Part shown: in pieces, positions 56,512 through 64,000 of the stretch
How positions within the stretch are numbered: the first letter of the stretch is position 1
Layout of the letters: each line of letters starts with the position of its first letter
Assembly: GCF_002811875.1 (NCBI RefSeq)
Contig: NZ_NPDZ01000014.1
Location: forward strand, 1 to 64,000
Direction: 5' to 3'
From: Leptospira perolatii
Lineage (GTDB): Bacteria > Spirochaetota > Leptospiria > Leptospirales > Leptospiraceae
Length of the DNA stretch: 64,000 nt
Translations under genes and position numbers: made by a program
Notes under the pieces: model-generated
Database searches by the model: none
Told to the model about the DNA's origin: nothing
The model's input: the letters and a program-made list of their open reading frames with translations, nothing else

Positions 56512-57352
56512 TAGAACTGAAATTCTCAAAGAGCTAAAAGGAATCCTTCAAGATTTTCGATTCTTGTTACAGAGGAACTCCTTCCAGATTCTAAAATACC
56601 AGGGAGAACCGGAGCCCCATGAATTAGATTTGGTCTGGAAAGAAAACTGGAATTGGGGCCAAAAACAACTCACAGGGGGCAAAAAAGAAGAGAATGCTCC
56701 AGTGCGAACTGCGCCGAAAGAACAAGACCGAAATTTTATATGTAAATTATGCTCGGACCGATTGAGCGCAATTCGGCATTTTCTAATCAAGGGAAGAAAG
56801 AAAGTTCTGGTACTTCACTACACCGGAGAAACTCAAACAGGAAAGCCGGCCTATGTAAAAACATCTCCGCAAAGAATCTTTAGAACTGCAGAAGCAGAAG
56901 ATCTATTCGATAGAATGATCCAAAAAGAATTCGGATTTTCCATGAGAGAGTTTTACTACCAGGAATATCCGGCTTGTATTTTTTCTCAGGACAGATCTTC
57001 GACTGCAGATTGGAAAACTAGAGTTGAGAATTGCGAAGTACAGGTAAAAGATACGATCGAGAAAGAAGGAATCCAAGGAATCGTACTTTTAGGAACCAGT
57101 GCAGCCTTGGTGTATGGAAAAGAGGAAGCCTCCAAAAGAATGGGCAAGACTTTCGAATTTTTACCCGGAATTCCAATGATAGTTTTGCGATCCCCGGAGG
57201 CAATTTTAGCTTCCGAGCAAAAAAGAAAGTCGCTTTCCGGAAAAAACGAATCCAGCGAATTTTTGGAAGCAAAGCAAAAAGAAATAGAAGTGAAGGAAGG
57301 CGTACTCTCCCAGCTTAAAATCTTTCACGAATCGGTGAAAGATCGGATTTGA
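56504..57352 (+). CDS. Family 4 uracil-DNA glycosylase-like Fe-S protein with altered active site
   Basis: 282 residues from ATG 56504, with GGATGAGA upstream. By eye the region about 78-235 aligns with family 4 UDG: C-x2-C (Cys80, Cys83), Cys158 in YPAC and Cys177 in ENCE match the four [4Fe-4S] cysteines of the Thermus enzyme, and VLLGTSAALV matches its VPLGAVAA segment. The catalytic motifs differ: the G-E-G-P-G motif is changed, the Asn of YITN is Glu, and the catalytic HP is SP (RSPEAIL). It is probably not a normal glycosylase; it could bind DNA near PriA. The family call is inference. Confidence 0.7.
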   Translation: MIDRTEILKELKGILQDFRFLLQRNSFQILKYQGEPEPHELDLVWKENWNWGQKQLTGGKKEENAPVRTAPKEQDRNFICKLCSDRLSAIRHFLIKGRKKVLVLHYTGETQTGKPAYVKTSPQRIFRTAEAEDLFDRMIQKEFGFSMREFYYQEYPACIFSQDRSSTADWKTRVENCEVQVKDTIEKEGIQGIVLLGTSAALVYGKEEASKRMGKTFEFLPGIPMIVLRSPEAILASEQKRKSLSGKNESSEFLEAKQKEIEVKEGVLSQLKIFHESVKDRI

Positions 57353-59292
57353 TCCGTTATGGCGAAATCGCACTAGATCTTCCCCTATTGGAGGATACTT
57401 TTACCTATGAAGTTCCACCCGAAACTCAAGTCGGTGTTCGAGTCAAAGTTTCACTTCGGGGAAGAAAAGAAGAAGGAATTGTTCTCTCCGTACACTCGAA
57501 CGAACCTACCTACGAAGTTCTTCCTGTAGAAAAGATCATAGACAAATTTCCGATTCTTACCCCGGAACAGATCCAACTCGCAAAATGGATGAAGGAACAT
57601 TACCTCGCGTCCTTGGGTGAATGCGTGCACAAAATGGTTCCGAGCGGAAAAAGACATGTGCAGTCACTTCCGAACGAATCGACTCAAGATACAAAACCGT
57701 TTCCGTTAAACGAAGAACAAGAAAAGGCCTACCAAGCCATCCGCAGCGATTTCGGAAAAGAAGCAGTTCATTTATTGTTCGGTATTACCGGAAGTGGAAA
57801 AACGGAAGTATATCTTCATCTGATTCAAGAACTTTTGGAGAACACTTCGAAGGGAATACTTCTACTTGTTCCAGAAATCGGATTGACCTATCACATTATC
57901 CGAAAGTTAGAAGCGGTGTTTCCTGGACAAGTCGCGCTAATGCATTCAGCGCTGAGAGTATCAGAAAAATTTAAAGCTTATACCGATTTGTTACAGGGTA
58001 AAAAGAGAATCGCGGTTGGAACCAGATCCGCTGTCTTTGCTCCCGTAAAAAACTTGGGATTGGTAATCATAGACGAAGAGCACGACGGATCCTTCAAGGA
58101 ACATTCCAGTCCTAGATACCACGCCAGACAAATCGCGCTACAAAGGTGCAAAGAAAACAAAGCAGTGCTGCTACTCGGGTCCGCAACACCTTCTTTAGAA
58201 ATTTATCACCTCGCAAAAGAAGGCAAAATCGGATTTCAGGTTTTGACTCAAAGAGCTGGAAAAGCAAAACCTCCCGAGGTAAAACTACTGGAAAACAAAA
58301 GAGAATCCAGACTACTTAGTTCCGAGCTGACTTTTGCGATGAAACAAAGATTGGATCGAAAAGAGCAGGTGATTCTACTATTGAACCGTCGAGGATACAG
58401 TCCTCTTTTATATTCGGAAAGTCAAAAGTCTTATATCCCTTGTCCAAATTGTACTGCCCATCTTTGCTTTCACAAAAAAGGTTCTGTGATTTGCCATTTG
58501 TGTGGATACTCCGAATCCTTATCTAGATTAGAAGCTAGGTTAGGTGAAAAGCTAGTATTAATGGGAACTGGCACCCAAAAATTAGAGGAGTTCCTGTTAG
58601 AATCTTTCCCAGGTGCAAAAGTAGAAAGATTGGACCAAGATGCTATCCAAGATCGTTCGTTGCTTACGGAAGTCATAGACAGGTTGGTGCACGGAGAAAT
58701 CGATATACTCACCGGAACCCAAATGATCTCGAAAGGTTTAGACGCAGGCAGAGTAACTTTGGTAGGTGTACTCAATGCAGGAATCGGACTAGGACTTCCA
58801 GACTTTAGAGCAGGAGAAAGAGTATTCTCTTTGCTGACTCAGGTAGCCGGAAGAGCAGGTAGGTCTCATTTGGCGGGAGAAGTTCTGATCGAAACACATA
58901 GCCCTGAGCATCCTATCTTTGCGATGGCACTCAAGCAGGATTACGAAGCTTTTTACGAATCAGAGATTTTAGTCAGAAGAGAGCTTTTCTTTCCGCCTTT
59001 TTGCAGATTAATCAGAATTTTGGCCCGCTCTAAGGAAGAAGAAGCCTCAGTAAAAACGATACAACTAGTTCATGAATCTTTAAAGAAGCATTTACCCGAT
59101 CCAAATACAATATTTATGGGTCCGGCTCCTTGTCCTTTTTACAGAATAGACGGAAATTACAGAAACCATATACTGATCAAAACCAAATCTCTTTCACTAT
59201 GGAGGGATCATATTCGCAAGGAGATTCGTCCTTTGAAACTTTCGAAAAACGTTTACTTGGAGCTGGATTTTGATCCAGTGGATCTAGTCTAA
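57349..59292 (+). CDS. priA: Primosomal helicase PriA, with one zinc site missing
   Basis: 647 residues, TTG start overlapping the previous gene by TTGA. Replication restart helicase: N-terminal DNA-binding region, Walker A GITGSGKT (145-152), IIDEEHDG box, then helicase motifs including GTQMISKGLD and QVAGRAGR. The zinc region has CPNC (365-368) and CHLC (382-385) only; the outer CxxC pairs seen in E. coli PriA are absent. fmt begins on the last base of the stop codon. Confidence 0.94.
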   Translation: MIRYGEIALDLPLLEDTFTYEVPPETQVGVRVKVSLRGRKEEGIVLSVHSNEPTYEVLPVEKIIDKFPILTPEQIQLAKWMKEHYLASLGECVHKMVPSGKRHVQSLPNESTQDTKPFPLNEEQEKAYQAIRSDFGKEAVHLLFGITGSGKTEVYLHLIQELLENTSKGILLLVPEIGLTYHIIRKLEAVFPGQVALMHSALRVSEKFKAYTDLLQGKKRIAVGTRSAVFAPVKNLGLVIIDEEHDGSFKEHSSPRYHARQIALQRCKENKAVLLLGSATPSLEIYHLAKEGKIGFQVLTQRAGKAKPPEVKLLENKRESRLLSSELTFAMKQRLDRKEQVILLLNRRGYSPLLYSESQKSYIPCPNCTAHLCFHKKGSVICHLCGYSESLSRLEARLGEKLVLMGTGTQKLEEFLLESFPGAKVERLDQDAIQDRSLLTEVIDRLVHGEIDILTGTQMISKGLDAGRVTLVGVLNAGIGLGLPDFRAGERVFSLLTQVAGRAGRSHLAGEVLIETHSPEHPIFAMALKQDYEAFYESEILVRRELFFPPFCRLIRILARSKEEEASVKTIQLVHESLKKHLPDPNTIFMGPAPCPFYRIDGNYRNHILIKTKSLSLWRDHIRKEIRPLKLSKNVYLELDFDPVDLV

Positions 59293-60236
59293 TGAAGATC
59301 GCTTTTTTTGGAACACCAGAACATTCCGCAAAACTACTATCCAAATTACTCGAAGTACCGAGCCTCCAAGTTCAGTTTGTAGTCACAAATCCGGACCGTC
59401 CAAAGGGAAGGAGCAAGTCGAATGTTCCGAGCCCAGTCAAAGAGCTCGCGATTTCCAAAGGGCTACCGGTCTTTCAATATGAATCAATCCGAAAGGAAAA
59501 AGAAAAAGCTCTACAAGATTTTTCGACATTTGAAACCGAAATGTTCGTTGTATTCGCTTATGGATCCATTTTGCCCGCGGAAGTATTTCGCTCTCCGAAA
59601 TTTGGGACGATCAATTTACACGGGTCACTTTTACCAGACCTGAGGGGAGCCTCGCCGGTTCAAACCGCACTCTGGAGAGGATACAAAACCACCGGAGTAA
59701 GCATACAATACATATCCGAGGGAATGGACGAAGGCGATATTATTCGGGAAGCAGAAGTCCCGATTCTTCCGGAGGACGATTCTGCTTCTCTCATGGAGAA
59801 AATTACGGATGTCGGAACTTCGGCACTCCTGGAACTATTCCGAGAAGAAAGATCTACTCCTTTTGCGGCGATTCCTCAGAATTCGACCAAGGCAACCTAC
59901 TGCACCAAAATACGCCCCGAAGATAGAGTCCTAGACTTACAATTGCCTGCGGAAGAAATTCAAAATAGAATCAGAGCCCTTTCTCCTGAGCCGGGCGCAA
60001 TTTGCAGATTTAGAGAAAAGAGGGTAGTTCTGTACCGAACAAAATTGACGGAGCAAAGTTCCGAGACGATTCAGCCGGGCAAATTGAAACGAATGGACAA
60101 AAAGGGGCTCCTTTTCCAGTGTGGAGATGGTCGATTCTTGGAAGTCATTTCCATTCAACCGGAAAGCAAAAACCGAATGACTGCTTCCGACTTCATGAAC
60201 GGCTACCGCATTACGGATGAGGATCAGTTCGAGTGA
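59292..60236 (+). CDS. fmt: Methionyl-tRNA formyltransferase
   Basis: 314 residues, start overlapping the priA stop by one base (TAATG). Formylates initiator methionyl-tRNA; the cognate deformylase is at 21953. The catalytic region LHGSLLPDLRGASPVQ and the N-terminal FFGTPEHSA are typical, with the C-terminal OB-like domain from about 205. Its last bases overlap the PASTA gene by GTGA. Confidence 0.95.
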   Translation: MKIAFFGTPEHSAKLLSKLLEVPSLQVQFVVTNPDRPKGRSKSNVPSPVKELAISKGLPVFQYESIRKEKEKALQDFSTFETEMFVVFAYGSILPAEVFRSPKFGTINLHGSLLPDLRGASPVQTALWRGYKTTGVSIQYISEGMDEGDIIREAEVPILPEDDSASLMEKITDVGTSALLELFREERSTPFAAIPQNSTKATYCTKIRPEDRVLDLQLPAEEIQNRIRALSPEPGAICRFREKRVVLYRTKLTEQSSETIQPGKLKRMDKKGLLFQCGDGRFLEVISIQPESKNRMTASDFMNGYRITDEDQFE

Positions 60237-61228
60237 CTCAAGAAGAATTCCGTTCTAAGTATCTACCAGTTGGCAGTTACATCTTATTCTTAGCTATAGG
60301 CTTAGTCGTATTTTTTATCGCAGCTTTTTTGGTCGTATTTGTAAGAACCAAAAGCGCCATTCTAGTGGTTATGCCAGATGTAGTCGGCAAACCTTACAAC
60401 GAAGTACATAACGAATTAGTAAGGTTACAGCTCAAAGTAAAATTGGACTCCAAGAGATATCCGGACAAGACAGATGGAATTATTCTGTACCAATCCATTA
60501 GCTCCGGCAGAGAAATAGAAGCTGGTTCCAAGATTTCGTTAACCGTAAATATCGGCTTGGACAGACTGATCATGCCGGATGTAAAGGGACAAACTCTCGC
60601 AGCAGCAAAGAGCTCTTTGGATAAAGTACTCTCCGGAGAAACCTACGTCTCTATGGAAATCGGCGGAATTACTTACGTAGATTCTACCGAAGGACAACTT
60701 CCTGACACTGTCATCGATCAAATTCCTGAAGCCGGAAAGAATACCACCGGAAGAGAAAAAGTATATCTTCTCGTCACCAAACCCGCGGCAAAAGCCGGAA
60801 ACGCGGGAGGTTTCGAATTTCAAAAAGGAGATTCTTTCGTCTTTGCGCAAAGAACCTTGGCTCGGGCAGGAATTCCGAGTAAGGCAGAATTGGTCGAAAC
60901 CAGATTTCCGAGAGAAAACGGAAAGATCGAGTCGGTATCAAAAACAAATTCAGGGTACAATTTCAAAGTCTACTATTTCGAACCGGAAGATCATGTAGAA
61001 AGCGGCTACGAATCCTTTGAATACAAAATTAAAGAGAACGGAAATTATCAATTGGTGTTAAAAGACCAGGAAGATGAATCGAAAAAAATTCAGTTATCCG
61101 CGCTAACACCATTCCAAGAAGGCGAAAAAATCCAAACCGTATTTTACAGGGTTGGAGACGTGACCTTGGTACTTCTAGACCAAAATGGATCCGAGGTCAA
61201 ATCCAAAGATTACGAGAACGAATTTTGA
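60233..61228 (+). CDS. Membrane-anchored PASTA-domain protein without a kinase
   Basis: 331 residues, GTG start. One membrane segment (about 16-38) followed by PASTA-like repeats (about 45-110, 111-180, 185-255): [45 protein letters not shown] domains bind peptidoglycan fragments and usually sit outside Ser/Thr kinases or penicillin-binding proteins; neither enzyme is attached here. The C-terminal 75 residues are of unknown type. Role in wall sensing is inferred. Confidence 0.85.
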   Translation: MTQEEFRSKYLPVGSYILFLAIGLVVFFIAAFLVVFVRTKSAILVVMPDVVGKPYNEVHNELVRLQLKVKLDSKRYPDKTDGIILYQSISSGREIEAGSKISLTVNIGLDRLIMPDVKGQTLAAAKSSLDKVLSGETYVSMEIGGITYVDSTEGQLPDTVIDQIPEAGKNTTGREKVYLLVTKPAAKAGNAGGFEFQKGDSFVFAQRTLARAGIPSKAELVETRFPRENGKIESVSKTNSGYNFKVYYFEPEDHVESGYESFEYKIKENGNYQLVLKDQEDESKKIQLSALTPFQEGEKIQTVFYRVGDVTLVLLDQNGSEVKSKDYENEF

Positions 61229-61878
61229 AAATATCAGCTTCTATTCTAGCAACTCAGCTTACTTCCTTATCCTCTCACGTACCTAACTTTAAACAAGACA
61301 GCATAGACTTGATCCATTTGGACGTAATGGACGGAAACTTCGTGCCTCAGATCAGCTTCGGAGAAGCACTCTGCAAAGAAGTAAAAGCTATGACTAAGAT
61401 TCCGATGGATGTGCATTTGATGGTAGAAAAACCGGAAAATCACGTGGCCAAATACTATGAGCTGGATCCTTACTGCATTACTTTTCATTTGGAAAAGACC
61501 GATTTTCCGATCCGTCTTGCCCAAGAGATCAAAAAGAGTGGAACCAAAGTCGGCGTGTCCATTAACCCTGGAACTACAGCCCAATCTCTGGAACCTCTTT
61601 TGCCTTATATAGATCTTGCATTGATCATGACCGTAGAACCTGGATTTTATGGCCAAAAATTCGTGCAGAATGGCCTGGAGAAAATTAGAAAGGTAAAAGA
61701 GCTCATAGGTAGTTACCCGATCGAGATACAGGTAGACGGCGGAGTGAACGAAACCAATATCGCCGAACTTGCAAAGGCAGGTGCGGATATTTGCGTAGTA
61801 GGGGCAGGGTTGTTTAAATCCGGAAATCCAAACGATAACGGCACTATGTTAAAAAGACTCGCGAATTCTAAGCACTAG
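61225..61878 (+). CDS. rpe: Ribulose-phosphate 3-epimerase
   Basis: 217 residues, TTG start overlapping the PASTA gene by TTGA. Interconverts ribulose-5-phosphate and xylulose-5-phosphate. TIM-barrel signatures: [17 protein letters not shown] (metal and proton residues), [18 protein letters not shown] and VDGGVN. Last gene of the 43913 run. A perfect -35 hexamer TTGACA at 61979 lies 95 bases after it and may belong to rpsP. Confidence 0.96.
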   Translation: MKISASILATQLTSLSSHVPNFKQDSIDLIHLDVMDGNFVPQISFGEALCKEVKAMTKIPMDVHLMVEKPENHVAKYYELDPYCITFHLEKTDFPIRLAQEIKKSGTKVGVSINPGTTAQSLEPLLPYIDLALIMTVEPGFYGQKFVQNGLEKIRKVKELIGSYPIEIQVDGGVNETNIAELAKAGADICVVGAGLFKSGNPNDNGTMLKRLANSKH

Positions 61879-62056
61879 GACACGTTTTCCTGAGCGAGAA
61901 AGATTGGCTTTCGAATTCATCGGACCTGAGCCTCTAAGATTCCTATCTGCAGAAAGACACCTTAAGATTACGAACCACTTGACATAACAATTTAGCGCGA
62001 AAAAGTGGCCTTTCAGGGGTCATTTCTCAACCAAATTCCCCGAAAGGATTTTTACT

Positions 62057-62323
62057 TTGGTCAAGATCAGATTACAAAGAACCGGAGCCAAAAATAACCC
62101 GCACTACAGAATCGTGGCTGCGGATAGCCGTTCTCCAAGAGATGGAAAATTTATCGATATTTTAGGCCATTATCACCCTGCTGAGATAAAGGACCAAACC
62201 ACCATGAACAAAGAAAAAGTTCTAGGCTGGTTACGTAAGGGCGCGCAGCCTACCGGTACAGTGCTCAACCTTATGAAAGGAGAAGGCATCTGGGCGGAGT
62301 ACAAACAATCTCTGAAGAAATAA
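62057..62323 (+). CDS. rpsP: 30S ribosomal protein S16
   Basis: 88 residues, TTG start at 62057 with GAAAGGA upstream. [40 protein letters not shown] is the standard S16 start. First gene of the rpsP-khpA-rimM-trmD-rplS operon. The promoter is uncertain: TTGACA stands at 61979-61984 but no good -10 follows. Confidence 0.97.
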   Translation: MVKIRLQRTGAKNNPHYRIVAADSRSPRDGKFIDILGHYHPAEIKDQTTMNKEKVLGWLRKGAQPTGTVLNLMKGEGIWAEYKQSLKK

Positions 62324-62553
62324 TGGAAGAACTGATTCGATATATCGTAACTTCTCTAGTAGATCATCCTGAGGAAATTTCCGTAACGGAAATCGAAGGA
62401 GAGGAGCAAACTGTTTTAGAGCTAAGAGTTTCTCCAAAGGACGTAGGAAAAGTTATCGGAAAGAATGGAAGAATCGCAAAATCACTTCGTGCGATTTTGA
62501 CCGCTGCTTCCGTGAAAGCAGGCAAGAATTTCTCCTTGGAAATTATTGACTAA
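62323..62553 (+). CDS. khpA: KH-domain RNA-binding protein
   Basis: 76 residues, start overlapping the rpsP stop by one base (TAATG). A single KH domain with the [16 protein letters not shown]xxG loop. KhpA-type proteins bind RNA and in firmicutes pair with KhpB; here its place between rpsP and rimM is the usual one in many bacteria. Function in spirochaetes is not established. Confidence 0.93.
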   Translation: MEELIRYIVTSLVDHPEEISVTEIEGEEQTVLELRVSPKDVGKVIGKNGRIAKSLRAILTAASVKAGKNFSLEIID

Positions 62554-63067
62554 AGACTTCGTACTCGCCGGAAAATTGGGAAAGCCCTTCGGCCTGAAGG
62601 GTTTTCTAAAATTAATCGCCCAAGAAAGTTCCCTAACAAGCTTAAAGCTTCCGATCGCAGTTCGATTGGTATTTCCAGGAAGCCGCCCCAGCATAGATAC
62701 AAATCTGGTGGAATTAAAGGGACATTCTAGTCGTTTGGCTTTACGTTTCGAAGGCATTGACACGCCAGAAAAGGCCTCCAAACTGATTGGCGCAGACCTA
62801 ATGCTATCCCACTCGCTTTTACCCGCTTTGAAACAGCAGGAATACTATCTATTCGAATTGATTGGATTGAAAGCGTATTCTGAAGAAGGAAAGGACCTGG
62901 GTTGGACATTAACTGATCTGATAGAAAATCCAGCGCACCCAATCTTAGAATTTCATGATACGGAAAGGGAGATTTTGATTCCGTTCATCGAAAATTTTGT
63001 TGGAAAAGTTCAAATAGAAGAGGGCAAAATCTATTTGAAGCAACCGGAGCAATGGGATGAAGTTTAA
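62546..63067 (+). CDS. rimM: 16S rRNA maturation factor RimM
   Basis: 173 residues, TTG start at 62546 overlapping khpA by 8 bases. Needed for 30S head assembly and binds S19. N-terminal beta-barrel begins [17 protein letters not shown]; a PRC-barrel follows (about 97-170; [30 protein letters not shown]). Overlaps trmD by 11 bases. Confidence 0.93.
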   Translation: MTKDFVLAGKLGKPFGLKGFLKLIAQESSLTSLKLPIAVRLVFPGSRPSIDTNLVELKGHSSRLALRFEGIDTPEKASKLIGADLMLSHSLLPALKQQEYYLFELIGLKAYSEEGKDLGWTLTDLIENPAHPILEFHDTEREILIPFIENFVGKVQIEEGKIYLKQPEQWDEV

Positions 63068-63725
63068 CTTTATCAGTCTGTTTCCTTCTAAGATAGAAGC
63101 CTACTTTCGAGAAGGTTTACAAGAAAAGGCCATCCGCAGAAACATTTTCTCTATCCAGGTAGTACAACTTAGGGACTTCGCAAATAATAAGCACCAGAAA
63201 GTAGACGATACTCCTTATGGTGGTGGCCCTGGTATGCTGCTCAAAGTGGAGCCGATTCATTTGGCCCTGCAGTCTCTAGGAGAAGAAAAAGGTAAGGTAA
63301 TACTCACAACGCCTTCCGGGATCCCATTCACTCAAGAAATTGCGATGAAACTCGCAAGCGCTCAAAGCAATCTAACATTCATATCAGGTTATTATGAAGG
63401 AGTGGATCACAGGGTTTCGGAACATCTTGTTGACATAGAACTGTCCCTTGGAAATTATGTACTCTCAGCCGGAGATTTGGCAAGCGTCTGTATAGTGGAT
63501 GCTGTGTCCAGGCTTTTGCCCGGGTTTATGGGCGATGAGGGTAGCTTGAGCGACGAGTCACACAATGTGGTGGACGTACTGGAATATCCTCAATACACGA
63601 AGCCTTCCGAATATAATGGATGGAAAGTTCCCGAAGTTCTCCTGAGCGGTCATCATGCCGCAATTGAATCCTGGCGGGAAACGAACAGAAAGAGAATCGA
63701 CTCCGATAAAATGAGGAATCTATGA
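63057..63725 (+). CDS. trmD: tRNA (guanine-N1-)-methyltransferase
   Basis: 222 residues. Methylates G37 of tRNAs reading CNN codons. SPOUT knot: [18 protein letters not shown], the S-adenosylmethionine-binding [12 protein letters not shown] and the C-terminal [17 protein letters not shown] segment. Overlaps rimM by 11 bases and rplS by ATGA. Confidence 0.96.
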   Translation: MKFNFISLFPSKIEAYFREGLQEKAIRRNIFSIQVVQLRDFANNKHQKVDDTPYGGGPGMLLKVEPIHLALQSLGEEKGKVILTTPSGIPFTQEIAMKLASAQSNLTFISGYYEGVDHRVSEHLVDIELSLGNYVLSAGDLASVCIVDAVSRLLPGFMGDEGSLSDESHNVVDVLEYPQYTKPSEYNGWKVPEVLLSGHHAAIESWRETNRKRIDSDKMRNL

Positions 63726-64000
63726 AAGAACTTCTGAAAGTAAAAGGCGGATTGCCAACCGATGCAAATCGTTCCCTGAATTTTAGCGTAGGGGACACTG
63801 TAAAAGTACATTATAAAATCCAGGAATCCGGTAAAGAGAGAGTGCAGGTTTACGAAGGAGTCGTAATTTCCATCTCTAACGGTGGCAACGGAAAGTCCTT
63901 CACAGTACGTAGGGTTTCTTACGATGTAGGAGTGGAAAGAATTTTTCCGTTGTATTCTCCAAGGATTGCAAAAATCGAATTAGTCCGTAAAGGAAAAGTG
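63722..64000 (+). CDS. rplS: 50S ribosomal protein L19, 3' end outside window
   Basis: 93 codons are visible from ATG 63722; the frame stays open to the last base. [49 protein letters not shown] and IELVRKGKV match L19, so nearly all of the protein is present. Start overlaps the trmD stop by ATGA. Confidence 0.96.
   Translation, partial: MKELLKVKGGLPTDANRSLNFSVGDTVKVHYKIQESGKERVQVYEGVVISISNGGNGKSFTVRRVSYDVGVERIFPLYSPRIAKIELVRKGKV

Overview
The window is chromosomal DNA of a spirochaete of the genus Leptospira. Two flagellin genes encode the spirochaetal FlaB core filament protein. Heptose, Kdo and Lpt genes for a true LPS are present, which Treponema and Borrelia lack. HPr kinase sits with sigma-54. 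GTG and TTG starts are frequent. I do not name a species. The gene set is almost all housekeeping. No insertion sequence, prophage, CRISPR array or rRNA is visible; the only RNA gene found is one tRNA-Ala(GGC).

Layout. (1) 1-6470: a phosphorelay cluster with a poly-HAMP hybrid kinase (5' end cut by the window), a receiver/HisKA_2 kinase, a lone receiver and a receiver-PAS protein. (2) 6589-9672: a cupin protein, fructose-1,6-bisphosphatase on the minus strand, a GGDEF-like protein without the catalytic motif, a small unknown and a membrane protein. (3) 9673-14350: a structured leader and the macromolecular synthesis operon rpsU-yqeY-dnaG-rpoD, ended by a hairpin. (4) 14349-23301: glpD, tyrS, a NodB-type deacetylase, then a minus-strand run (unknown protein, def, RND pump) and tRNA-Ala. 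(5) 23367-31757: a coiled-coil protein, a fused SpoIIE phosphatase/anti-sigma kinase with its STAS partner, a two-subunit acyl-CoA carboxylase and a second STAS protein. (6) 32050-39799: ispH, flagellin, two membrane glycosyltransferases, a PHP-like protein, a small exported protein behind an FNR-type box, and a second flagellin. (7) 40117-43850: cobalamin adenosyltransferase, POT peptide transporter and NlpC/P60 hydrolase in overlapping order, then a LON-domain protein. (8) 43913-61878: a tightly packed run of 17 genes linking heptose and Kdo synthesis, CTP, LPS export (lptC, lptA-like, lptB), sigma-54, HPr kinase/HPr, an NtrY/NtrC pair, a UDG-like Fe-S protein, priA, fmt, a PASTA protein and rpe. 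(9) 62057-64000: rpsP-khpA-rimM-trmD-rplS, with rplS cut by the window end.

Strongest leads. Both flagellin leaders carry a perfect hairpin whose six-base loop contains A-N-G-G-A, plus a second such motif over the Shine-Dalgarno sequence; this is the two-site layout of CsrA-repressed flagellin mRNAs. The gene before priA looks like a family 4 uracil-DNA glycosylase that kept all four Fe-S cysteines but lost its catalytic residues. PriA itself has lost exactly one of its two nested zinc sites. The poly-HAMP kinase carries near-identical 276-bp repeats resembling those of fungal Nik1/Os-1 osmosensors. Assignments are read by eye; no database search was run.
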